From: Bacteroidales bacterium UBA1208
Lineage (GTDB): Bacteria > Bacteroidota > Bacteroidia > Bacteroidales > P3
Length of the DNA stretch: 9,502 bases
Direction: 5' to 3'
Assembly (NCBI GenBank): GCA_002309955.1
Contig: DBXQ01000043.1
Span: forward strand, 179 to 9,680
Below the pieces are notes generated by a model, which was not told the origin of the DNA, did no database searches, and was given only the letters and a program-made list of their open reading frames with translations. Positions 1 through 5,968 of the stretch are shown piece by piece. Numbering within the stretch: the first letter of the stretch is position 1; the number at the start of each line of letters is the position of its first letter. Made by a program: the position numbers and the translations under genes.

Positions 1-174
1 ATTAACATCGACAGCGACAGCCGTCTGGCCATGACCGCCGCCATCCGCAAACACATGGCAGAGCATCCCGACCACTTCGACCCGCGCCAGTATCTCAAAC
101 CTGCCCGCGAGAGCATGAAGAAGATGTACATCCACAAGATTGTCAACGTCCTCGGCTCCAACGACAAACTCTAA
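1..174 (+). CDS. fba: Fructose-bisphosphate aldolase, class II (C-terminal part)
   Basis: The reading frame is open from the first base and ends with TAA at 172-174, giving the last 57 residues of a protein whose start lies outside the window. The fragment begins INIDSDSRLAMTAAIRKHMA and continues with FDPRQYLKPAR, ending in VNVLGSNDKL. By memory this matches the C-terminal end of class II (zinc-dependent) fructose-1,6-bisphosphate aldolases of Bacteroidetes, in which the N-I-D-(S/T)-D segment contributes to the active-site and phosphate-binding region. The enzyme reversibly splits fructose-1,6-bisphosphate into dihydroxyacetone phosphate and glyceraldehyde-3-phosphate in glycolysis and gluconeogenesis, in the cytosol. 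An intrinsic terminator follows 25 bases after the stop, so this is the end of its transcription unit. The catalytic histidines and the zinc site cannot be checked because they are upstream of the window. Confidence 0.85.
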   Translation: MNIDSDSRLAMTAAIRKHMAEHPDHFDPRQYLKPARESMKKMYIHKIVNVLGSNDKL

Positions 175-199
175 ACGGTGAACCACCGCCTATAACTAT

Positions 200-240
200 G
201 AGGGTGCCACACTATTCTGTAGCACCCTCTTTCTTTTTCT
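200..240 (+). terminator. Intrinsic terminator after the aldolase gene
   Basis: An 8-bp perfect stem (GAGGGTGC at 200-207 with GCACCCTC at 222-229) closes a 14-nt loop and runs directly into the T-rich tract 230-240 (TTTCTTTTTCT). No A-rich tract stands on the left side, so it should work for the rightward aldolase transcript but not obviously for the converging lipoprotein gene. Confidence 0.85.
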
Positions 241-253
241 CGTAACAATAGCA

Positions 254-742
254 CTATTGTTTGATGAAGATGGCATTTTTCAAAACGAGGGTCGTTGAGT
301 CGGACATGAATACATCTTCAAAGATAATAGGTCGACCACCGTACTCTGAATCCCACCATAAAGTGGGTAATCCACTCACAGAATTGTATGAAAGAATAAT
401 ACGTTCAGGCCAAGTGGCAGTTGTTACAATCTTGCAGGTTCTACCATCAAAAGTCCATGTCCCAGAACTGCCGTAATTTTTCCCTTTAGCATGTTTAGAA
501 ATAGAAAATTGGTGATCCACACCAAAAGTGATTGTTGCACTACCTTCGTAATGGTTGTATTCAGGCCATGAGACATTGTCGCATTTCCATTTTCCAATAA
601 AGCACTCTTCGGTTAACCCAGTTTCACCATTGTGTGGTTCTATAAAATTCCGTAAACTATTCCAATCTTCATCCGTGCAGGATGATAACATTCCAATGCA
701 CATAAGACATAGCGTTCTCGCTAAAATCGTTTTTTTCTTCAT
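254..742 (-). CDS. Small lipocalin-like lipoprotein, function unknown
   Basis: The gene encodes 162 residues. It begins with a lipoprotein signal peptide: MKKKTILAR, a hydrophobic stretch to about residue 18, and the lipobox LSSC with the lipidated cysteine at residue 22. The residues after the cysteine are T-D-E-D. An acidic run close behind the lipid-bearing cysteine is known in Bacteroidetes as an export signal for lipoproteins shown on the cell surface, so surface exposure is plausible but not proven. The mature part has no helix-rich segments and shows two spaced G-x-W motifs (GKW at 50-52 and GTW near the middle), which suggests a small beta-barrel or lipocalin-like fold; I do not recognise a specific family. 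It converges on the aldolase gene. Its coding sequence is more A+T-rich than that of the surrounding enzymes, as often seen for fast-evolving accessory lipoproteins. I see no good -7 box in the 61 bases between its start and the RNA gene upstream. Confidence 0.75.
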   Translation of the reverse strand: MKKKTILARTLCLMCIGMLSSCTDEDWNSLRNFIEPHNGETGLTEECFIGKWKCDNVSWPEYNHYEGSATITFGVDHQFSISKHAKGKNYGSSGTWTFDGRTCKIVTTATWPERIILSYNSVSGLPTLWWDSEYGGRPIIFEDVFMSDSTTLVLKNAIFIKQ

Positions 743-803
743 TTTATTTATTGCAGTTGTACCGTTGCAATCCCGGCTCTACAGTCTACCCGTGTCACAG
801 TAG

Positions 804-999
804 ATAAAAAAAATAACAAAGCGTGGCACCGTATACCATTTCTTCTGTTAGAGGTCGTAGGATTACCTTGGAATAAAGAGATCGGAAACAGCCCACGCTA
901 AACGCGCGAGACCATTACACCTTCCTGCATTCCGATAGAAATTTCCTACGTTTCTAACAGCAGTTAAGCATAACGCCTTGTGGTTTTCGCCTAAAAACC
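804..999 (-). ncRNA. ssrS: Rod-shaped small RNA, candidate 6S RNA
   Basis: Read on the minus strand from about 999, this stretch folds into a long rod. After a small 5' hairpin (982-987 with 994-999) a closing stem pairs 973-980 (CAAGGCGT on minus) with 817-824 (ACGCTTTG), 8 bp with one G-U. Inside lie three perfect stems: 953-960 with 845-852 (CTGTTAGA/TCTAACAG), 944-950 with 856-862 (CGTAGGA/TCCTACG), and 930-936 with 881-887 (ATCGGAA/TTCCGAT). A short apical hairpin lies around 894-908. The last two perfect stems are separated by an asymmetric bubble of 7 and 18 nt. The closing stem runs into a U-rich tract (816-803). A perfect TAnnTTTG promoter box sits just upstream. Size, rod shape and internal bubble are those of 6S RNA, which binds housekeeping RNA polymerase by mimicking an open promoter. 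I recall that a Bacteroidales RNA motif of this kind was assigned to 6S RNA. The structure is seen; the identity is inference. Confidence 0.6.
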
Positions 1000-1004
1000 A
1001 ATTG

Positions 1005-1012
1005 CAAAAATA
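1005..1012 (-). promoter_or_regulatory. Bacteroidetes -7 box for the small RNA
   Basis: On the minus strand the sequence reads TATTTTTG, a perfect match to TAnnTTTG. It would place the transcript start near 999, exactly at the 5' hairpin of the RNA. A clear -33 TTTG is not seen. Two phased A-tracts lie directly upstream. Confidence 0.65.
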
Positions 1013-1043
1013 CATTTTTTTTCGAACATAGACATTTTTTTTC
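1012..1043. repeat. Direct repeat of a 12-bp A-tract unit upstream of the RNA promoter
   Basis: The 12-mer ACATTTTTTTTC occurs at 1012-1023 and again at 1032-1043, exactly 20 bp apart. On the minus strand this gives two runs of eight A residues about two helical turns apart, directly upstream of the -7 box at 1005-1012. Such phased A-tracts can bend DNA or act like an UP element; this role is inference. Confidence 0.6.
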
Positions 1044-1154
1044 TTCCTGTCATAAGAAAGTTGTACCTCTACAGCAGATGTAATATTCAGTTTTAGTAAT
1101 TAGCTTTCAATTATTTATTTAAAATCAAAAGGCAATATCCAATCAATATAGACA

Positions 1155-1295
1155 ATGGAGCAATTCTTTTCTTCTTGTTGTGAACACGAGTGGCGTGAGA
1201 TTCAAATTGAGCCTGTAACGAAGCATTATACCTACAAATTGTTGGAAGTCTGTCGCAATATTGCGACGGAACGGTTTTTTTTCAATAATCTGTAA
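1155..1295 (+). CDS. Possible 46-residue small protein (doubtful)
   Basis: An ATG at 1155 opens a frame of 46 codons ending with TAA at 1293. The predicted peptide begins MEQFFSSCCEHEWREIQ and ends ERFFFNNL. It has no signal peptide or membrane segment, and I recognise no family. The region is A+T-rich and its codon use differs from the C-ending codons preferred in neighbouring genes. A terminator-like hairpin (1249-1282) falls inside its last third, which argues that the region may be non-coding. It could also be a leader peptide, since it ends 51 bases before the next start. Kept only because nothing else explains the stretch. Confidence 0.2.
   Translation: MEQFFSSCCEHEWREIQIEPVTKHYTYKLLEVCRNIATERFFFNNL
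1249..1282 (+). terminator. Terminator-like hairpin upstream of the thioredoxin lipoprotein
   Basis: A 9-bp stem (TCTGTCGCA at 1249-1257 with TGCGACGGA at 1262-1270, one U-G pair) closes the tetraloop ATAT. Its core, 1252-1267, is a perfect 16-base palindrome. Four bases later come eight consecutive T (1275-1282). This is the form of an intrinsic terminator for rightward transcription, lying 64 bases before the next gene. It could end a short RNA from the A+T-rich region to its left, or act as an attenuator. Confidence 0.5.
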
Positions 1296-1345
1296 GATTT
1301 CACCACCCTTTGCGACTACTATACAGGACTAACAAAAAAACATCC

Positions 1346-2086
1346 ATGCAAAGGACAAAACTGACAATCGTAATGCTCGCCGCCGTGCTGCTGTTCGGCG
1401 GATGCGGACTGGTGAAGGTCTGCATTGAGAAACCCAGCGACATCGCCAACGCACACAAGTACACCGACCAAAGGCCGCTGACCGCCGACGGCCTGAAACA
1501 CCTGATGAAGGACGACACCACGCATTACAAGGTGGTGGTCTTCTACAGCCACTGCTGCGGCCCCTGCCAGGAGCAGATGAAACTTGTCTTCAACCAACTC
1601 TACGACACCGACACAGCACACGTGCGCTGGCATTTCGTATTGGAGAACTGCGCGTCGCTCAAATACAACAACACCAAATACCTCAAGCGGTACGGCATCG
1701 AAACGCCCTACATGTACTACCTCCGCGACGACGACCCGCGTTTCTGCACCGGTGCCGACGACAGATTTCTCAATATCGCCCAGTATGTTTTTGACCGCCA
1801 GCTTGAGCTGGAGGATGTCATCGACGGCATACCCTGTATGTTCGTGGTCAACCCGCAGGGCAAACTGAAACTGGAGTACCGCCAGTATGCCAACAAGGTG
1901 GTAATTGCCAACTACGACCGTCTGTACGAACTACTCTACAAGGAGGTTTACACCGAACTGGTGCCACAGGAAAAGCCCCTCCGAGTGCAAGACCTTGATT
2001 TCGACCACCGCGACACCGCCGACTGGACATCTTTCGGCAACTACGACCGCAAGCCCCGCGTCTGCACCCCCGAAGGCTGCTTTTGA
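1346..2086 (+). CDS. Lipoprotein with thioredoxin-like domain (CGPC active site)
   Basis: The ATG at 1346 gives 246 residues; the frame also has a TTG at 1310, but only the ATG places a signal peptide correctly. MQRTKLTIVMLAAVLLFGGC is a lipoprotein signal with lipidated Cys20, so the protein should be anchored in a membrane facing the periplasm or surface. The segment VVVFYSHCCGPCQ (63-75) carries a thioredoxin-type C71-G-P-C74 site at the end of a beta strand. GIPCMFVVNPQGK (161-173) supplies the cis-proline (Pro163) and the following strand-turn that close such a site. The family exchanges dithiol/disulfide pairs, for instance in protein folding, cytochrome maturation or peroxide defence; the substrate cannot be read from sequence. 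There are extra cysteines (70, 164, and a C-terminal pair at 240 and 245). A TTTG stands at 1309-1312, but the TA part of the -7 box is lacking. No terminator is evident after the stop. Confidence 0.8.
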   Translation: MQRTKLTIVMLAAVLLFGGCGLVKVCIEKPSDIANAHKYTDQRPLTADGLKHLMKDDTTHYKVVVFYSHCCGPCQEQMKLVFNQLYDTDTAHVRWHFVLENCASLKYNNTKYLKRYGIETPYMYYLRDDDPRFCTGADDRFLNIAQYVFDRQLELEDVIDGIPCMFVVNPQGKLKLEYRQYANKVVIANYDRLYELLYKEVYTELVPQEKPLRVQDLDFDHRDTADWTSFGNYDRKPRVCTPEGCF

Positions 2087-2265
2087 ACAAGAACAACAGC
2101 CACCAATTATACCGATACTGTCAAAAAGAAGATATTATATGGTTCAGAGAGAAGGAGTGTAGATAACGCCATCGGCTGCGCTTACTTTGATAATAACGGT
2201 TGGCTATCTCATCTTGGTATCGACCACCAGACACACCGACTGACCATAACCGCAATAGTCATATC

Positions 2266-2315
2266 AAAAAGGAACAATGCGATGTACCAAGTCATATTAT
2301 CCCATGCATTGTCCC
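2266..2315 (-). terminator. Possible leftward intrinsic terminator
   Basis: On the minus strand GGGACAATGC (2315-2306) can pair with GCATTGTTCC (2280-2271) over 10 bp with one G-U, followed at once by TTTTT (2270-2266). The loop is long (25 nt). On the plus strand the same stem has an A-C mismatch and no T-tract, so the leftward reading fits better. No leftward gene that would need it is visible. Confidence 0.35.
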
Positions 2316-2416
2316 TTCTCATACAGTAAAGGCAGACCTCTGCCTGAATTCTTCTGCAAAGACAACACTTTTTTCGCAATTGGATAGTTTTTTCTTTCCA
2401 TGTCGCGAAAAAATAG

Positions 2417-2424
2417 TACTTTTG
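2417..2424 (+). promoter_or_regulatory. Bacteroidetes -7 promoter box of uvrA
   Basis: TACTTTTG is a perfect TAnnTTTG. A T-rich run (TTTTTTCTTT, 2388-2397) lies about 20 bases upstream where a -33 element is expected. Transcription would start near 2431, leaving a leader of roughly 68 bases before the uvrA ATG. Confidence 0.7.
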
Positions 2425-2427
2425 CAA

Positions 2428-2477
2428 ACTGGAATTTGGTGATTTGTGCATAGGACAATACAACCTCAATCACCAGT
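2428..2477 (+). promoter_or_regulatory. Inverted repeats in the uvrA leader
   Basis: TGGTGATT (2437-2444) is perfectly complementary to AATCACCA (2468-2475). A second pairing, ACTGG (2428-2432) with CCAGT (2473-2477), uses part of the same 3' arm, so the two cannot form together. No U-tract follows. It could influence translation of uvrA or serve as a DNA operator; neither can be shown here. Confidence 0.35.
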
Positions 2478-2498
2478 CACCAAGTTAACAATACTACT

Positions 2499-5324
2499 AT
2501 GATTAAGATACACGGTGCCAGAGTCAACAATCTGAAGAACATCTCTGTGGATATACCCCAGGGCAAACTTGTGGTCATCACCGGCCTCAGCGGTTCGGGC
2601 AAGTCGAGTCTGGCGTTCGACACACTTTATGCCGAAGGGCAACGGCGGTATGTTGAAAGTCTCTCGTCCTATGCACGGCAATTTCTCGGCCGCATGGCGA
2701 AACCTGAAGTAGACTTAATCGAAAACATTTCGCCCGCAGTAGCCATTGAACAGAAAGTCAACACCAACAATCCCCGTTCGACGGTAGGCACTTCCACCGA
2801 ATTGTATGAGTATTTGAAATTGATGTACGCACGCATCGGACGCACCTACTCCCCCATATCGGGAGTAGAGGTAAAACGCCACTCTGTCAGCGATGTGGTG
2901 GACTATATATATGGTTTCGACGACGGCACCCGAATCACTCTTTATGCTCCCCTTCTCCTTGATGCCGACCACGCACTACGTCCTCAGCTTGAAATGTTGC
3001 ATCAAGAGGGATTCATGCGCATTGCTGTGAAGGGCACCATTGTGCGTATTGAAGATTTCCTGGCCTCGCAGGCTGATGACGAGACCGATGTAACGCTGTT
3101 AGTGGACCGTATCACGGTGCGCCATGGTGACGACGACCAATTGGCACGTATCTCCGAATCGGTACAGACTGCCTTTTTCGAAGGACGCGGAAACTGTTTG
3201 GTTCAATCACAAAAACCGGACAGCGACTCTGCACACATACAGTCTTTCAGCAACCGTTTCGAGGCTGATGGCATTACCTTCGAAAAACCCAATCCAAACT
3301 TTTTCAGCTTCAATAATCCTTATGGTGCCTGCCCTACCTGTGGCGGCTACGGCAGTGTGATAGGCATTAGTGAAGACCTTGTGGTGCCTAACAAAAGTCT
3401 CTCGGTATACGAAGACGCTGTCGTGTGCTGGCGAGGCGAAAAAATGAGCGAATGGAAGAGCCAGCTTATTCGTCTCTCGGGGAAACTGGATTTCCCCATC
3501 CACACTCCTTACTGCGAACTCACCCCTGCCCAGCGCGACATCCTTTGGCACGGCAAGGGAGGTTGGGATGGTATTGACGGTTTCTTCAAATGGATTGAGA
3601 GCCAAGGTTACAAAATCCAGTACCGCGTCATGCTGTCGCGCTATCGCGGTAAAACCATCTGTCCTGACTGCCGTGGTTCCCGTCTGCGCAAAGATGCATC
3701 CTATGTAAAAGTCTGCGGCCGCTCCATTACAGAGCTACTTGACATGCCTATTTCCGACTTTGCTCTTTGGCTGCAATCCATCACCTCTACCGATTCTCCC
3801 GAGACTTCTGGAAACAACCATCAAGTTCTCACTGACCACGAACGACAGGTTGTACACCGTCTGCTCACCGAACTCAACACACGGGTAAACTATCTCCTTG
3901 ACGTGGGACTTGGATACCTCACCCTGGGACGCCTCTCCAACTCTCTCAGCGGCGGTGAGTCTCAGCGCATCAATCTCGCCACATCGTTAGGCAGTTCTTT
4001 GGTGGGCAGTATGTACATTCTCGACGAGCCCTCCATCGGTCTCCATTCGCGCGATACCGACCGTCTCATCCGTGTATTGAAACAACTTCGCGACCTTGGC
4101 AATACTGTCATTGTTGTCGAACACGACGAAGACATCATGCGCGCTGCCGACTATATCATCGACATCGGACCAGGAGCTGGGCGTTTAGGAGGCCAAGTGA
4201 TTTTTGCCGGCACACCCCAGCAACTGGTCGACAATCCCCCCGCAGAATCTCTTACCGCCCAATACCTCCTTGGCAAAAAGACTATACCTTTGCCCGCATC
4301 ACGCCGTCCTTGGCGCGACCGCATATCCATCCATGGAGCCTACTGCAACAACCTGCACCTCGTCGACGTCGACATACCACTAAAAGTCCTCACCGTCGTC
4401 ACCGGTGTCAGCGGTTCGGGAAAAACCTCCCTCATCAAACAGGTACTCTACGATGTACTGCAAAAACGTTTCGATGGCGCCTCCGAGTATATTGGCAAAT
4501 GCGCAGGTATCTCGGGCGATCTGAACCGTATCAACAGTGTCGAACTGGTAGACCAAAATCCCATTGGACGCTCCACTCGCAGCAACCCTGCCACATACAT
4601 GAAAGCCTACGACGAAATCCGCCAACTCTACGCCCAACAGCCTTTGGCAAAAGCTCGGGGCTACAAACCCGGATACTTCTCTTTCAACACCGAGGGCGGC
4701 CGTTGCGAAGTGTGCGAAGGCGAAGGATACGTCACCGTGGGCATGCAATTCATGGCCGACCTCCACTTGGTATGTGAAGAATGCCACGGTACCCGCTTCA
4801 AAGAAGAAACACTCGAAGTACTCTATAATGGTGTCAATATCTCACAAGTACTCGACATGACCGTCGACCAAGCCATAGACTTCTTTGCCGACCGCCCCAC
4901 TATCCTTGCTCGCCTCAAACCTCTACAGGATGTCGGACTGGGATACCTCAAACTCGGACAATCGTCCAGCTCTCTCAGTGGCGGTGAAGCCCAGCGCGTC
5001 AAACTCGCATCATATCTGATCCGTGGAGAAGCCACATCTCCAAAACTCTTCATCTTCGACGAACCCTCTACTGGCCTCCATTTCCACGACATCCAAAAAC
5101 TTATCTCTGCCTTCAACAGTCTCATCGAACGTGGACACAGCATCGTGGTCATTGAGCATCATCCTGACATCATCAAAGTGGCCGACTGGGTTATTGATAT
5201 GGGACCCGAAGGCGGTCGCGATGGAGGGAATGTCGTTTTCACCGGTACCCCTGAAGACCTTGTCAACTGTTCTGACTCCTACACTGCCCGTTATCTGAAA
5301 GAAAAGCTAAATATAAACCATTAA
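2499..5324 (+). CDS. uvrA: Excinuclease ABC subunit A
   Basis: The protein of 941 residues has the usual length and full domain order of UvrA, the DNA-damage sensor of nucleotide excision repair. It works as a dimer with UvrB and loads UvrB at lesions. Two ABC ATPase modules are visible. Walker A is GLSGSGKSS at 29-37 and GVSGSGKTS at 636-644; the signatures are LSGGESQR at 483-490 and LSGGEAQR at 826-833; Walker B ends in DEPS at 509-512 and 854-857. Zinc-binding cysteine pairs occur at 278/281 with 388/391 and at 736/739 with 759/762, matching the zinc sites of the family, and nothing essential is missing. The ATG at 2499 is chosen because MIKIHGARVNNLKNIS is the standard N-terminus. A promoter lies 75 bases upstream. 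The gene probably heads a transcription unit with the two genes after it, as no terminator is seen before mnmE. Confidence 0.97.
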   Translation: MIKIHGARVNNLKNISVDIPQGKLVVITGLSGSGKSSLAFDTLYAEGQRRYVESLSSYARQFLGRMAKPEVDLIENISPAVAIEQKVNTNNPRSTVGTSTELYEYLKLMYARIGRTYSPISGVEVKRHSVSDVVDYIYGFDDGTRITLYAPLLLDADHALRPQLEMLHQEGFMRIAVKGTIVRIEDFLASQADDETDVTLLVDRITVRHGDDDQLARISESVQTAFFEGRGNCLVQSQKPDSDSAHIQSFSNRFEADGITFEKPNPNFFSFNNPYGACPTCGGYGSVIGISEDLVVPNKSLSVYEDAVVCWRGEKMSEWKSQLIRLSGKLDFPIHTPYCELTPAQRDILWHGKGGWDGIDGFFKWIESQGYKIQYRVMLSRYRGKTICPDCRGSRLRKDASYVKVCGRSITELLDMPISDFALWLQSITSTDSPETSGNNHQVLTDHERQVVHRLLTELNTRVNYLLDVGLGYLTLGRLSNSLSGGESQRINLATSLGSSLVGSMYILDEPSIGLHSRDTDRLIRVLKQLRDLGNTVIVVEHDEDIMRAADYIIDIGPGAGRLGGQVIFAGTPQQLVDNPPAESLTAQYLLGKKTIPLPASRRPWRDRISIHGAYCNNLHLVDVDIPLKVLTVVTGVSGSGKTSLIKQVLYDVLQKRFDGASEYIGKCAGISGDLNRINSVELVDQNPIGRSTRSNPATYMKAYDEIRQLYAQQPLAKARGYKPGYFSFNTEGGRCEVCEGEGYVTVGMQFMADLHLVCEECHGTRFKEETLEVLYNGVNISQVLDMTVDQAIDFFADRPTILARLKPLQDVGLGYLKLGQSSSSLSGGEAQRVKLASYLIRGEATSPKLFIFDEPSTGLHFHDIQKLISAFNSLIERGHSIVVIEHHPDIIKVADWVIDMGPEGGRDGGNVVFTGTPEDLVNCSDSYTARYLKEKLNINH

Positions 5325-5325
5325 A

Positions 5326-5413
5326 TATGTTAATTCGTTAATATGTTAGTCGTGTTGTTGATATGCTATACGTGTTGCGAATCGTTAAACATATCAACAT
5401 TAGACACATTCAG
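5326..5413. repeat. Octamer-periodic inverted element after uvrA
   Basis: Starting one base after the uvrA stop codon, the sequence divides into eleven consecutive 8-nt units. The left units resemble TATGTTAA (5326-5333, TTCGTTAA 5334-5341, TATGTTAG 5342-5349) and the right ones are of the inverse sense (CATATCAA 5390-5397, CATTAGAC 5398-5405). A perfect 10-bp inverted repeat pairs TGTTGATATG (5356-5365) with CATATCAACA (5390-5399). The 10-mer ATTCGTTAAT (5333-5342) recurs in the element inside mnmE. It fills most of the 110-base gap before the next gene. It lacks a U-tract and so is not a normal terminator. Confidence 0.65.
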
Positions 5414-5434
5414 AAACTTTAAACCTTTAGAAAC

Positions 5435-5968
5435 ATGCAAAACCTAATCCGCAAAATTCGCAGCACCGCCAACTGGGGTCTTTATGGTTCCATTGTCGCC
5501 GTACTCATCGTAGTCATATTCCATTTCAGCCCATGGCATATCAGCTACCAGTCACCCCAGGTGTCCCGCTGGATGCTTATCTCGGGAACCGTGCTTGCTG
5601 TCCTCGCCGTGGTCATGGCACTTATGACCATCCGCAAAACCACGCCTCGGCTACGCCAACTCACCAACCTCGAACAGAAACTGCAGGGCTACACCGCCTA
5701 CATCGCCTCCCTCTACAAAGGCTCTCTCGCCATCGTAGTCATCGAGTGCGTACTCATTCTCCTCATGTCCGACACTTCCCTGCTCATGATTACCATTCTG
5801 CTCATCCTGCTTCTCTTTCTGGCCTACCCAAACATGTATAAAATAAAAAACGACTTAGGCCTCACTGACGATGAGATGACCTCTCTTTTCGGCAGCAACT
5901 ATGTTCGTGACCCACAGCCCGGCAATACCGACATCCAACCTCGCGACAACAACACCACCGACCAATGA
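5435..5968 (+). CDS. Four-helix inner-membrane protein, function unknown
   Basis: The frame encodes 177 residues with four hydrophobic segments: about 13-31, 46-66, 92-111 and 114-132. The basic N-terminus (RKIR) and the basic loop 67-91 (RKTTPRLR) suggest that both ends and the middle loop face the cytoplasm. The C-terminal 40 residues are hydrophilic, acidic near 145 and rich in Asp, Asn, Thr and Pro at the end. I see no catalytic motif and do not recognise a family. The stop overlaps the mnmE start (ATGA, 5965-5968), so translation is likely coupled and the protein is probably made together with MnmE. It lies downstream of uvrA on the same strand, with only the palindromic element between them. 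Conservation of this neighbourhood would be the best clue to its role. Confidence 0.75.
   Translation: MQNLIRKIRSTANWGLYGSIVAVLIVVIFHFSPWHISYQSPQVSRWMLISGTVLAVLAVVMALMTIRKTTPRLRQLTNLEQKLQGYTAYIASLYKGSLAIVVIECVLILLMSDTSLLMITILLILLLFLAYPNMYKIKNDLGLTDDEMTSLFGSNYVRDPQPGNTDIQPRDNNTTDQ

Larger units (their letters stand above)
2087..2498. other. Intergenic stretch without a convincing gene
   Basis: About 410 bases separate the thioredoxin lipoprotein from uvrA. The short frames on both strands here lack domain signs, signal peptides and codon bias. What can be seen: a bulged 9-bp stem (AGATA 2161-2165 and GCCA 2168-2171 with TGGC 2201-2204 and TATCT 2205-2209), a leftward terminator-like hairpin at 2266-2315, the uvrA promoter at 2417-2424 and a hairpin in the uvrA leader. 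A near-match to a -7 box (TTACTTTG, 2182-2189) points right but has no obvious product of its own. Confidence 0.6.

Noticed and set aside
555..803. 82-codon plus-strand frame opposite the small lipoprotein gene
   Set aside because: The minus-strand frame has a proper lipoprotein signal and explains the region; the plus-strand frame has no supporting feature.
817..824. CTTTG on the minus strand as the promoter of the small lipoprotein gene
   Set aside because: It lacks the TA of the -7 box and is already used in the closing stem of the small RNA.
1310..1345. TTG start extending the thioredoxin lipoprotein by 12 residues
   Set aside because: The extension would place charged residues ahead of the signal peptide; ATG 1346 gives a standard lipoprotein signal.
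2209..2469. 86-codon minus-strand frame upstream of uvrA
   Set aside because: It covers the uvrA promoter and leader, has no leftward promoter box, and its composition is not protein-like despite some hydrophobic residues near the end.
4310..4777. 155-codon open frame on the plus strand in another phase within uvrA
   Set aside because: It lies entirely inside uvrA, is rich in Arg, His and Pro as expected of an out-of-phase reading, and has no domain signs.
5356..5399. The 10-bp inverted repeat after uvrA as an intrinsic terminator
   Set aside because: The loop is 24 nt, the stem is A+T-rich and no T-tract follows; it fits better as part of the octamer-periodic element.
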